NCBI GenBank assembly: GCA_024233545.1
Contig: JACKPL010000002.1
Span: forward strand, 248,001-312,000
DNA from: a bacterium
GTDB taxonomy: Bacteria > Auribacterota > Auribacteria > Auribacterales > Auribacteraceae
Direction of reading: 5' to 3'
DNA length: 64,000 bases
Shown here: positions 18,746-27,153 of the stretch, in pieces
Layout of the letters: each line of letters begins with the position of its first letter
Position numbering within the stretch: the stretch's first letter is position 1
The notes under the pieces: model-generated
What the model was told of the DNA's origin: nothing
Databases searched by the model: none
What the model saw: only the letters and a program-made list of their open reading frames with translations
Position numbers and translations under genes: made by a program

Positions 18746-18831
18746 TTTTTAACTTGATACAGAGAGATAAATTCAGTAATATAGTTGACTTTATTTTATA
18801 AGGCGCCTGTACTGAAGAATGGCGGCAAAGT

Positions 18832-19764
18832 ATGTCTTTAAATACGGAAATCATCTATTCTCAAAACACCGACCCGTGGTATAATTTAGCGCTTGAAGAG
18901 TATTTGCTGAATACTCTTCCGCAATCGGCAGTTCGACTGTATTTGTATGTTAATGATGCTTCCGTTGTTATAGGTAAAAATCAAAATCCATGGAATGAAT
19001 GCGCGGTAAAATTGCTCTTCGTTGAGAACGTACGTTTGGCGCGGCGGATTACAGGCGGCGGTGCAGTATATCATGATTGTGGAAATCTTAATTATTCGTT
19101 TATTGCCGGACGCCGATTCTTTGACAGCGGAAAACAACTTGATTTAATCTTGTCTGCTGTTCGGCAATGCGGAATAGATGCAAAAAAAAATGAGCGGCAT
19201 GATTTAGTTGTAGGGAACAGAAAGTTTTCAGGCAACGCATTTTGTTACAGAAAAGACACAGCAATACACCATGGGACGGTTTTAATCTCGGCGGATGAAA
19301 AAAAACTGAAACGGTATTTGACGCCGGATATCGATTCAATGGAAACCAGAGCAGTGAAGTCAGTCCGTTCAGAGATAGTCAATTTACGGGCAGTTCAACC
19401 TGAATTGACGATCGAATCTATTGTTGATGCGATAGTCAATGAGTTTAAAAAAATATATGGAACAACGGCAAACCTGCAAGAAGATATCCCGTTTCCAGAA
19501 GAAGAACAAATGTATAAACGGTATTCTTCATGGGAATGGCTGTATGGAAGAACACCGGATTTTAAAGTGGCTGTAGGTGAGAACGGAAATACTGTAATGC
19601 TTGTGGTGGCAAACGGCAAAGTTCAACAGGCGGTTGTTTGTTGTTCGAATTCAGTTCGACGTAAAAATAATATCTCAAGCAGGCTCGAAGGCATGGAGTT
19701 TGATGAATATAAGATTAAAGCCGTAATCGAGAAAACAGCACATAAGCGAAAGCTGATTCCGTAA
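18832..19764 (+). CDS. lplA: Lipoate-protein ligase A family protein
   Basis: A 310-residue ligase with the biotin/lipoyl protein ligase fold: DPWYNLALEEYLL at the N terminus, VVIGKNQNPW, the lipoyl-AMP loop RRITGGGAVYHD, GNLNYSF and KFSGNAFCYRKD. A C-terminal accessory domain (about residues 230-310) is present, as in full LplA. It activates lipoate with ATP and attaches it to a lysine on E2 subunits. The pdhC gene about 2.5 kb downstream encodes such a target, which supports the call. The ribosome site is weak. Confidence 0.9.
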   Translation: MSLNTEIIYSQNTDPWYNLALEEYLLNTLPQSAVRLYLYVNDASVVIGKNQNPWNECAVKLLFVENVRLARRITGGGAVYHDCGNLNYSFIAGRRFFDSGKQLDLILSAVRQCGIDAKKNERHDLVVGNRKFSGNAFCYRKDTAIHHGTVLISADEKKLKRYLTPDIDSMETRAVKSVRSEIVNLRAVQPELTIESIVDAIVNEFKKIYGTTANLQEDIPFPEEEQMYKRYSSWEWLYGRTPDFKVAVGENGNTVMLVVANGKVQQAVVCCSNSVRRKNNISSRLEGMEFDEYKIKAVIEKTAHKRKLIP

Positions 19765-19814
19765 TGATTCAGTGTTTGCCAAGCTGTTCAGCATAATGGC
19801 AAAGGAGGGCGAGT

Positions 19815-20255
19815 TTGAACCAGAAAGAAATAATGCAAAAAATAGATTATGTCATCGAAAATTCCGAAGTCGGCATTTTGACAACCGTCGATACTGAAGG
19901 AAACCCGCATACGCGTTGGATGACCCCCACAACTCTTGAACGCCGTCATGGTTTTTTATATTGTGTTACATCGACAAAATTTAACAAAATATCCCACATC
20001 AAGCATAACCCGATAGTAGAATGGATGGTACAAACAAAAGCCTTGGACGAAGTTGTTACGATTCAGGGTAAAATGAATATCGTTGATGCTCCGACAATTA
20101 AATCCGAACTTTTAGAAAAAATTGCGGATCGTTTACAAGTGTTTTGGAAGTTAAATGACGATATTTCAACACTGATTGTATTAGAGACCATAATTCAAGA
20201 AGTTACGTTCTTTCTTCCGATGACAGGGAAAAAAGAAACAGTGGTATTTGCGTAG
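19815..20255 (+). CDS. Pyridoxamine 5'-phosphate oxidase-like (general stress protein 26-like) flavoprotein
   Basis: A 146-residue protein of the split-barrel FMN-binding family: EVGILTTVDTEGNPHTRWM, then YCVTSTKFNKISHIKHNP, then a strand VTIQGKMNIV. Members bind FMN, F420 or haem; the substrate is unknown and vitamin B6 synthesis is unlikely. The start is TTG, chosen because a strong AAAGGAGG sits seven bases upstream and no ATG fits. It lies between lplA and pdhA, nine bases before pdhA, so it probably belongs to that operon. Confidence 0.8.
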   Translation: MNQKEIMQKIDYVIENSEVGILTTVDTEGNPHTRWMTPTTLERRHGFLYCVTSTKFNKISHIKHNPIVEWMVQTKALDEVVTIQGKMNIVDAPTIKSELLEKIADRLQVFWKLNDDISTLIVLETIIQEVTFFLPMTGKKETVVFA

Positions 20256-20264
20256 GAGGAAAAA

Positions 20265-21248
20265 ATGACTAGTGTAGTTGAAGTTACCAAATATGAGCGT
20301 GTTTTCTTATGGAAACTTTTGAAAGAGATGATCCTCATCCGGCGTGTTGAAGAAAAGGCGGGTCAGCTATACGGTTTGCGAAAAATAGGCGGATTTTGTC
20401 ATCTGTACATTGGACAGGAAGCGGTGGCGGTCGGTTCTATAGCATGTTTAGATTTGAAAAAAGATTATGTAATTACTGCATACCGCGACCACGGCCATGC
20501 TATTGCATGCGGAATGCACCCGAATCCTATGATGGCAGAATTATTTGGTAAAATTACCGGTTGTTCACGGGGCAAAGGCGGTTCCATGCACCTATTCGAC
20601 GCAGAAAAACATATGTTGGGGGGGAATGGAATAGTAGGCGCTCAAATTCCTTTCGCAACAGGTGTTGCCTATAAAATTAAATATAATAAAGAAGACGGAG
20701 TGGTTTTATGCTTTTTTGGCGACGGCGCAATACATCAAGGCGCGTTTCATGAAAGCGTTAACCTTGCGAAGATATGGGGGCTTCCCATTATCTATATATG
20801 CGAGAATAACCAGTATGGGATGGGTACTGATTTCAGGCGCGTGTCGTCGGTGCATGATTTTTCCGTTATGGGCGCCTCGTATGGGATACCGGGAAAACAA
20901 ATCAATGGAATGGATGTTTTGGAAGTATACGAAGAAGTTAGTGAATTTGTCAAATTGGCTCGTGAAGAACGGATGCCAAGTTTACTCGAAATAAAAACAT
21001 ACCGTTATAAAGGGCACTCTATGAGTGATCCCGCAAAATACCGTACTTCGGAAGAAGTTTCCGAATATAAGAAGCAAGACCCTATCTTAATACTGAAAGA
21101 TACCCTCATCGAAAAAGGAATCATAACAGAACATGATTACCAATCGCTAGACGAGGAATGCAAACAAATTGCTTTGGAATCGGCAGATTTTGCAGAAGAA
21201 AGCGATGAACCGCCCCTTGAAACAATTTATGAAGACGTGTTGGCTTAA
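20265..21248 (+). CDS. pdhA: Pyruvate dehydrogenase E1 component, alpha subunit
   Basis: A 327-residue E1 alpha. It has the thiamine diphosphate motif FFGDGAIHQGAFHES...ENNQYGMG, the GGKGGSMH-like segment (SRGKGGSMHLFD) and the phosphorylation-loop region YRYKGHSMSDPAKYRT. With PdhB it decarboxylates pyruvate and passes the acetyl group to lipoyl-E2. A branched-chain or acetoin enzyme is a possible alternative because these E1s are close, but the order alpha-beta-E2 and nearby lplA favour pyruvate. AGGAGG overlaps the preceding stop. Confidence 0.92.
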   Translation: MTSVVEVTKYERVFLWKLLKEMILIRRVEEKAGQLYGLRKIGGFCHLYIGQEAVAVGSIACLDLKKDYVITAYRDHGHAIACGMHPNPMMAELFGKITGCSRGKGGSMHLFDAEKHMLGGNGIVGAQIPFATGVAYKIKYNKEDGVVLCFFGDGAIHQGAFHESVNLAKIWGLPIIYICENNQYGMGTDFRRVSSVHDFSVMGASYGIPGKQINGMDVLEVYEEVSEFVKLAREERMPSLLEIKTYRYKGHSMSDPAKYRTSEEVSEYKKQDPILILKDTLIEKGIITEHDYQSLDEECKQIALESADFAEESDEPPLETIYEDVLA

Positions 21249-21262
21249 AGGAGGATCAGATT

Positions 21263-22243
21263 ATGCCTGAAATTACCTATAGAGAAGCACTTAGACAGGC
21301 AATAGATGAAGAAATGGAACGCGACCGCACTGTCTTCCTTTTAGGAGAGGAAGTGGGAGAATATAACGGCGCCTATAAAGTGAGCATGGGATTATTGGAT
21401 AAATATGGGCCTGAGCGAGTCCTCGATACGCCTATTACGGAAGAAGGATTTACCGGTGTCGGTATTGGTGCGGCGTGTGTCGGTTTACGCCCTATTGTTG
21501 AATGGATGACATTCAATTTTTCTATTCAAGCATTGGATCAGGTGCTTAATAATGCGGCAAAATTGCGGCATATGTCGGGTGGGCAGTTCAAAGTGCCTAT
21601 TGTGTTTCGCGGTCCAAACGGACCGGCAGAATATTTGTCCTCACAGCATTCTCAAGCATTGCAAAGCATGTTTGCACACATCCCGGGATTGTTGGTTGTT
21701 GCGCCTGCAACACCGTATGATGCGAAAGGATTGCTTAAATCTGCAATCAGAAATGATAATCCGGTAGTATTCCTTGAAGCTGAGCTGATGTATGCATGGA
21801 AAGGGCATGTGCCTGATGAAGAATACCTTATCCCAATCGGAAAAGCAGATATAAAACGAAATGGATTAGATGTAACCATAGTTACCTATTCTAAACCGTT
21901 GAAAATTGTGCTTGATGCCGCTGATATTCTTGCGCAGGAAGATATCGATGTAGAAGTTGTCGATTTACGCTCATTGCGCCCTATTGATGAAGAAACGATT
22001 TATAAATCGGTACGAAAAACAAACCGGTGTGTTGTGGTGGATGAGGCATGGCCGGTCTGCAGTGTAGGGTCTCACGTTGCATGGTTGGTATCCAAGAATT
22101 GTTTTGATTCTCTTGATGCTCCGGTGGAGGTTATATCTTCTGAAGATGTGCCTCTTCCATATAATCATCGTCTTGAACTCGCATGCCAACCTTCAGTCGA
22201 AAAAGTTGTAAAAGCGGTTAAAAAAAGTTTATATATGGAATAA
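21263..22243 (+). CDS. pdhB: Pyruvate dehydrogenase E1 component, beta subunit
   Basis: A 326-residue transketolase-like beta subunit: FLLGEEVGEYNGAYKVS with the conserved Glu that activates thiamine diphosphate, DTPITEEGFTGVGIGAA, FRGPNGPAEYLSSQHSQ, and a C-terminal DLRSLRPIDEETI block. It forms the active site together with PdhA. AAAGGAGG lies before the ATG, 14 bases after pdhA. Confidence 0.94.
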   Translation: MPEITYREALRQAIDEEMERDRTVFLLGEEVGEYNGAYKVSMGLLDKYGPERVLDTPITEEGFTGVGIGAACVGLRPIVEWMTFNFSIQALDQVLNNAAKLRHMSGGQFKVPIVFRGPNGPAEYLSSQHSQALQSMFAHIPGLLVVAPATPYDAKGLLKSAIRNDNPVVFLEAELMYAWKGHVPDEEYLIPIGKADIKRNGLDVTIVTYSKPLKIVLDAADILAQEDIDVEVVDLRSLRPIDEETIYKSVRKTNRCVVVDEAWPVCSVGSHVAWLVSKNCFDSLDAPVEVISSEDVPLPYNHRLELACQPSVEKVVKAVKKSLYME

Positions 22244-22304
22244 TTCTTCACGAAACGCTCTCTGAGCATTGCGTGCAATCTTATGAAGTTAGGGAGGTAT
22301 ATGA

Positions 22305-23552
22305 ATGGCCGAACCTATTTTGATGATAGCGTTGTCGCCTACAATGGAACAAGGGACAATTGCCAGATGGAATAAAAAAGAAGGCGATCCCGTCAAGTCA
22401 GGCGATATTATATGCGATGTTGAAACCGACAAAGCTACAATGGAATATGAATGCCCGGAAGATGGAATATTATTAAAAATCGTTGTTGCTAATGGCGGAA
22501 AAGCATCTGTAGGGCAACTCATTGCGGTCATTGGAGAAAAAGGCGAAAATGTTGATGATTTAGTCAAACAATTTTCAACCCAAGCGTTATCTCCAAAGCA
22601 TTCAAAATCGAAAACAGCTCAGCAGGAAGACACGAAAGAAAATGATTCGGAATCGGATGTAGTATCCAAACAAAATGCAATTCATCGGCCGGGCGGTATT
22701 GTTAAGGCGTCGCCGTTGGCAAAGAGAATTGCCAAACAGCACGGATATGACCTTGCCGCGATCGCCGGAACCGGGCCGGGCGGAAGAATTGTCAAAAGGG
22801 ATATCGAGTCATTATTGAAAAAAGGAAGTGTTGTATCGGGAGAAGCATCATCGCCGGTTTCTAGCACGCTCGTTGATGAAATATTGCCCGTGTCAGGGAT
22901 GAGAAAGATTATTGCACAGCGCTTAACTGAATCGAAGTATTCTGCTCCTCATTATTATTTAAAATTATCTATTGATATGGGCGCTCTCATCGGCGCTCGA
23001 AAAGCCTTGAATAAAAGCATCAATTCGACTATTTCTTTAAATGCGTTTCTCATGAAGTTTACCGCTGAGGCGATAAAGCGGCATCCTATAATCAACTCAA
23101 CGTGGAAAGGCGATACAATTGTCAAGCATGGCAGTATTGATATTGGGTTGGCAGTTGCACTTCCCGAAGGATTGATAACCCCGATTGTGAGAAATTGTGC
23201 ATCAAAAGGGATCATTGAAATCGACAATGAATTACGTATGCTCATTGAAAAAGCACAAAATAACAGCCTCGCTCAGAATGAATATAACGGCGCGACGTTT
23301 ACGATCACAAATCTTGGATCGTACGGTATTGAAGATTTCACTGCGATCATAAATCCGCCCGGTTCGGCAATTCTTGCCGTTGGAGCAATTATAAAAACTC
23401 CTGTTGTTGCTGAAAGCGACGAATTGGAAATTAAGCAGATGATGAAAGTTTCGTTATCTTCAGATCACCGTGTTATTGATGGCGCTGTAGGAGCATCATT
23501 TTTGAAAGATTTGAAAGATTTGATCGAAAACCCCATCCGCACATTATACTAA
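22305..23552 (+). CDS. pdhC: Pyruvate dehydrogenase E2, dihydrolipoamide acetyltransferase
   Basis: A 415-residue E2 with one lipoyl domain (residues 1-78, lipoylated Lys43 in ETDKATMEY), an acidic linker, a peripheral E3/E1-binding domain at about 131-170 (ASPLAKRIAKQHG...GPGGRIVKRDI) and the catalytic domain ending in SSDHRVIDGA with catalytic His388. It transfers acetyl groups to CoA. AGGGAGG precedes the start. No dihydrolipoamide dehydrogenase (E3) follows, so E3 must be elsewhere. The gene is convergent with the glycan region. Confidence 0.95.
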   Translation: MAEPILMIALSPTMEQGTIARWNKKEGDPVKSGDIICDVETDKATMEYECPEDGILLKIVVANGGKASVGQLIAVIGEKGENVDDLVKQFSTQALSPKHSKSKTAQQEDTKENDSESDVVSKQNAIHRPGGIVKASPLAKRIAKQHGYDLAAIAGTGPGGRIVKRDIESLLKKGSVVSGEASSPVSSTLVDEILPVSGMRKIIAQRLTESKYSAPHYYLKLSIDMGALIGARKALNKSINSTISLNAFLMKFTAEAIKRHPIINSTWKGDTIVKHGSIDIGLAVALPEGLITPIVRNCASKGIIEIDNELRMLIEKAQNNSLAQNEYNGATFTITNLGSYGIEDFTAIINPPGSAILAVGAIIKTPVVAESDELEIKQMMKVSLSSDHRVIDGAVGASFLKDLKDLIENPIRTLY

Positions 23553-23612
23553 TTGAACGTGTGTTGTTTCAGCAAACACTTATCTTTGATGTGTCACGGC
23601 ATACGGCATATT

Positions 23613-24626
23613 CTAAAGGATTTTCCGGCTTGTTAGAAGCTCAATCGCAAGAAGGTATTGTGTGTGTGCCTCCTGAGAAAGAGCCCATTCTGCAAATTTT
23701 TTGAGATACTTATCAATACGCGCAGGATTTTTCTTACGTATACCATATTCTTTATATATTTTTTTCCATTCGATGCATGGTAAATCATGCGGGCGAAGTT
23801 TCTCCGTAATGTATGGTTCTATGTCTTTCCCAAGTGCCTGAGCAAGCTTACATGCAATTGTTCTCATAGAGAAGCAGTTACCTCCTAATATCGGTGTGAC
23901 GGATAATCCGGTGGTATGGGCGTGAAGAGCGGATATGGTTTGGTTTACTGCATCATCAATAAAGATAAAGTCACGTTTCTGTATATCATTATCATAGATA
24001 AGAGGCGGTTGGTCTTTCATCAAAAAACTGGAAAAAATTCCTATGGCGTTGTTTGATAAATTTTGATGCGGGCCGAAAACAGAACCATATCGTAAAATCA
24101 ATACAGGAAATTTAAATGAGTTGGAAAAATCCATTACGAGTGTTTCTTTAATTTTAAGAGAAGAATAAAATGCGTTATGCGGCGCATAGAAACTGAGATA
24201 TTTGTCAGGCGGTTGTTTTATCAGTTCATTGCTGTTCCATTCAAGAGCGCAGAGAATCGAAGAGCCGAAAACAAATTGGCTGCAACAGTGTTCGGAATAC
24301 GCAAAAATATCTAAAAGGTTTGCAATGCCGGAACAGTTTTTATTTATCATCTGCCTGAACCCTGTCCCTCTATACCTATTGCCTTGCGATGCAAGATAGA
24401 TAACGATGGATTTATCTTTAATGACTCTCAGCAGGTGGTTGTAATCGCACACATCTCCCTTTATGAATTGCATTTTGCTGGTGAAATGTGTCGGAGGTTT
24501 CCCGTCAGGATGAACTTCCGGGTCGAGTGAATCGAATATGGTAATGTCGTAATTAAGTTTTGCAAGTTGCCGTGCAATAGCTGAACCGATAAACCCCGCA
24601 CCGCCAATAATCAGAATTCTTTCCAT
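23613..24626 (-). CDS. NAD-dependent sugar epimerase/dehydratase
   Basis: A 337-residue extended short-chain dehydrogenase. N-terminal GGAGFIGSAIARQL binds NAD; the catalytic YSSLK fits YxxxK, and SSILCAL supplies the Ser region. Such enzymes interconvert nucleotide sugars (4-epimerase, 4,6-dehydratase or reductase); the sugar cannot be told from sequence alone. It is the last gene of a minus-strand unit of glycan genes, which supports a role in surface sugar synthesis. Confidence 0.85.
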   Translation of the reverse strand: MERILIIGGAGFIGSAIARQLAKLNYDITIFDSLDPEVHPDGKPPTHFTSKMQFIKGDVCDYNHLLRVIKDKSIVIYLASQGNRYRGTGFRQMINKNCSGIANLLDIFAYSEHCCSQFVFGSSILCALEWNSNELIKQPPDKYLSFYAPHNAFYSSLKIKETLVMDFSNSFKFPVLILRYGSVFGPHQNLSNNAIGIFSSFLMKDQPPLIYDNDIQKRDFIFIDDAVNQTISALHAHTTGLSVTPILGGNCFSMRTIACKLAQALGKDIEPYITEKLRPHDLPCIEWKKIYKEYGIRKKNPARIDKYLKKFAEWALSQEAHTQYLLAIELLTSRKIL

Positions 24627-24677
24627 GGAATTACCTTGCTCTTGTGAAACGAGTTCAAATGCACGTAAAGTAATACA

Positions 24678-25241
24678 CTATTTGTGCTCAACAGTCGACC
24701 TTTTTTTTCGTTTATGAAAAATGGTTAGAGGGCTTAGCAGAAGCATCCAGAGGAAAGCATATATAAAAAAGATGCAGGTGGTTATTATATTAACTATAAA
24801 CATACATTGGCTGGCGATAAATTTTACTGTTCTTCTGAACAGAAGTTTTTGAATGTTAATAACTTTATAATTACTAAGAGAATCAAAACCGATATGATAG
24901 CGTGCCGGTATCAAGTAGGCGTAGAGTTCTAAATTATACGTGTTTGGCAGTCCTCCAATGGTGCCGTAAAGTGGAAAGACCGCATCGTAGCGTTGGTTTC
25001 GGAAGTAGAGGAAGTGTGCAATGAGATGGCGAAGCAAAAAACCTTTAGAAGATAAAGTCGTATGAATTGTGCTGATAGAGAAATTATTATCCGGAATAGG
25101 AGATGCGTTTTTGACTTGCAGTAAATCAATAACGCAGTCGGGAAATTCCGAGCGGATTTTTGCAACAATGTCTTCAAGAAGTGGGGTATAAGAGCGAATT
25201 ATGAGTACTTTTTCAAGTTTATATTCAAAATAATGTTTCAT
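24678..25241 (-). CDS. Unrecognised membrane-anchored protein of the glycan region, possibly a glycosyltransferase remnant
   Basis: 187 residues that I do not recognise. The N-terminal 125 residues (KVLIIRSYTPLLEDIV, then a predicted alternating strand-helix pattern and GTIGGLPNTYNLELYAYLIPARYHIGFD) resemble the first domain of GT-B glycosyltransferases such as family 9, but the usual second, donor-binding domain is absent. Instead residues about 140-170 form a hydrophobic membrane segment followed by a Lys/Arg-rich tail. Either a truncated transferase or a distinct membrane protein. It sits 16 bases after the GT2 gene. Confidence 0.6.
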   Translation of the reverse strand: MKHYFEYKLEKVLIIRSYTPLLEDIVAKIRSEFPDCVIDLLQVKNASPIPDNNFSISTIHTTLSSKGFLLRHLIAHFLYFRNQRYDAVFPLYGTIGGLPNTYNLELYAYLIPARYHIGFDSLSNYKVINIQKLLFRRTVKFIASQCMFIVNIITTCIFFIYAFLWMLLLSPLTIFHKRKKRSTVEHK

Positions 25242-25257
25242 AAATAGTAGTAGTGCT

Positions 25258-26232
25258 CTATGTTAAGGTTGTGTCCTTTTCAATGAATGAAAAAAGTAAA
25301 TCCCAGTTTGGATAATGCATTATCATAAACCGATGGCGTTTTATTAGTATGCGGGGAATTTTTGCGAATGCGCTCAATCGGCTTAAGAAAAAGCTGAACC
25401 CTTGGTCTGTTGTCGAAAAAAGATGCGCCATTTTAGTTTGGTGTTTAAGGATATTTTTCAACTCTAAAAAAATCCATTTTAACCGGAAATTTTTGAATAA
25501 AACAAAGAGTGTATTCCGGTTCGTATAAAATACATGAAAAAAACTGTGTGTGCCAAATGTTGCATTGCCATGATGATACGCAATAGCGTTTGGAACATAA
25601 AGAGCCCTATGAGTAGTAAGAAGAGATCTGCAGTTAAAGTCGACATCTTCCATGTAGGCAAAAAAATCTTCGTCAAAATTGCCTATTTCTTCAAATAGTT
25701 TCCGATGATACAGTGTAGCTCCTGCACAACCGCCGAAAACATGTTGTTCTTTGTCGAATTGCCCGACATCTTTTTGCATATGCCCACGATTAAATGGCGC
25801 GCATGAGAATGTTATGGCATCTCCTGCAGAATCGATATAGTGTGTCCGGTCGAAACGTTTAATTTTTCCTGTTGCCATGGAGCAGTCGGTGTTTAAGCAG
25901 AGAGATGTATATAAGCGTTCAATGCAATGAGGTTCGAGGCGCATATCGTTATTGAGCAAAAATATGTAGGAACCCGATGAGTTTTTTATGCCGGCATTGA
26001 CTGCCGCAGAAAATCCTTTGTTTGTTTGGAATTTCAAAATTTTTACGAGAGGGAAATTATTGGTTATAAGCTCGATTGATTTATCGGTACTGCCATTATC
26101 GACAACAATTACTTCTAACTCAGAATAGGTAGATGCGAAAATTGATTCCAAGCAGGTAACAATATGTTTCGCCCCGTTCCAGTTAGGAATAATGATGCTG
26201 ATTACTTGGGTGCAGGGATTATTAGGATTCAT
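25258..26232 (-). CDS. Family 2 glycosyltransferase
   Basis: A 324-residue GT2 enzyme with a GT-A fold: SIIIPNWNGAKHIVTCLESI, VVDNGSTDKSIELI, the DxD-type LLNNDMRLEP, and FDEDFFAYMEDVDFNCR, which matches the ED acceptor-binding motif of rhamnosyltransferase-like GT2s. It transfers a sugar from a nucleotide donor to a glycan, probably at the inner face of the membrane. The C-terminal part has a short amphipathic region. It lies in the glycan unit between the tRNA-binding protein gene and the unknown 187-residue gene. Confidence 0.88.
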   Translation of the reverse strand: MNPNNPCTQVISIIIPNWNGAKHIVTCLESIFASTYSELEVIVVDNGSTDKSIELITNNFPLVKILKFQTNKGFSAAVNAGIKNSSGSYIFLLNNDMRLEPHCIERLYTSLCLNTDCSMATGKIKRFDRTHYIDSAGDAITFSCAPFNRGHMQKDVGQFDKEQHVFGGCAGATLYHRKLFEEIGNFDEDFFAYMEDVDFNCRSLLTTHRALYVPNAIAYHHGNATFGTHSFFHVFYTNRNTLFVLFKNFRLKWIFLELKNILKHQTKMAHLFSTTDQGFSFFLSRLSAFAKIPRILIKRHRFMIMHYPNWDLLFSFIEKDTTLT

Positions 26233-26294
26233 AGTTCAAACCATTACATTGGTTTACCGTTTACAATGATCTTTTATTGCTGTTGTTCAACGGT

Positions 26295-26681
26295 TTATCC
26301 TATAGAACTGCCGGATGTTACCGGCCGGTCTATGGTTAGCAAAGATAATCCGTTTTCATCTTTTGCGGCAAGAAGCATGCCTTGCGACGTCACCCCGCGC
26401 AGTTTAGCCGGCTTTAAATTTGCAACTATAATAATATATCGGTTAATCAAGTTTTCAGGCAAATACGAAAGAGCAATTCCTGCGACAAGCGTACGTTGTT
26501 CATTGCCGAGCTGAATAGTTAATTTTAAGAGTTTATCGGTATCGGGTATCTTTTCCGCATGGATTATTTGTGCTACTTTTAGCTGAATATTCTGAAAATC
26601 ATCAAAGGTAATTAATGGTGTTTCTGTGGTGTCAGGCTGTGGTTGTGGCGTTGCCGCAAGAGGTTCTGAATTATGTGTCAC
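26295..26681 (-). CDS. Stand-alone tRNA-binding (MetRS C-terminal/EMAP-like) protein
   Basis: A 128-residue protein: a Pro/Thr-rich lead of about 25 residues, then one OB-fold tRNA-binding domain (FDDFQNIQLKVAQIIHAEKI...DKLLKLTIQLG...RTLVAGIA...NLKPAKLRGVTSQGMLLAA). The same domain forms the C-terminal dimerisation part of many methionyl-tRNA synthetases and the Trbp111 protein. It probably binds the elbow of tRNA, either alone or as a beta subunit of a MetRS encoded elsewhere. CsaA is a shorter alternative. Its place inside a glycan gene run is unexpected. Confidence 0.85.
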   Translation of the reverse strand: MTHNSEPLAATPQPQPDTTETPLITFDDFQNIQLKVAQIIHAEKIPDTDKLLKLTIQLGNEQRTLVAGIALSYLPENLINRYIIIVANLKPAKLRGVTSQGMLLAAKDENGLSLLTIDRPVTSGSSIG

Positions 26682-26699
26682 GGTATCATCCTTTCCTTT

Positions 26700-27152
26700 T
26701 TATGCAGGGAGTGATTCGGCTAACTGCATAGCGAACCCTAAATCTTTAAATAGTTTATATCGTTCGCGGCTTTTATGATGTTCTACATCATCGGATTTAT
26801 CAGCAAAATCAACAATTGTTTTAAATGATTTGTAAAAATTTATGTGGTTGGCAGATACATCTGATGCGTTAATCAATATTTGCGATTCAAACCGATTTGA
26901 ATCATGTGTACCGATAACCACCGGACAATCGATTGTGTATGTGAACTCATCTATGACTGTATGAGGAATAAATGATTCCTGCCGAAATGTCCAAAGAAGC
27001 GAATCGAGCGCATTTGCATGAACATCAGTGCGCGTATAAATAAATACAGTGTGCCTTTGTTCAAAATAGTGTTGGCATACTCGACAAATCGCCCGGTCTT
27101 TATCGGGTGAATGCAGAGGATAAAATAATGTTTCAGGCAGTGTTTCAGACAT
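26700..27152 (-). CDS. holC: DNA polymerase III chi subunit (HolC)-like
   Basis: A 150-residue protein with the chi arrangement: FYPLHSPDKDRAICRVCQHYFEQRHTVF, the hallmark LDSLLWTFRQESFIPH, and PVVIGTHD before LINAS. Chi links the clamp loader to single-stranded-DNA-binding protein. The gene starts one base after the Maf gene stops, so translation may be coupled although the functions look unrelated. The psi partner is not visible. Motif match is good though overall divergence is large. Confidence 0.8.
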   Translation of the reverse strand: MSETLPETLFYPLHSPDKDRAICRVCQHYFEQRHTVFIYTRTDVHANALDSLLWTFRQESFIPHTVIDEFTYTIDCPVVIGTHDSNRFESQILINASDVSANHINFYKSFKTIVDFADKSDDVEHHKSRERYKLFKDLGFAMQLAESLPA

Positions 27153-27153
27153 T

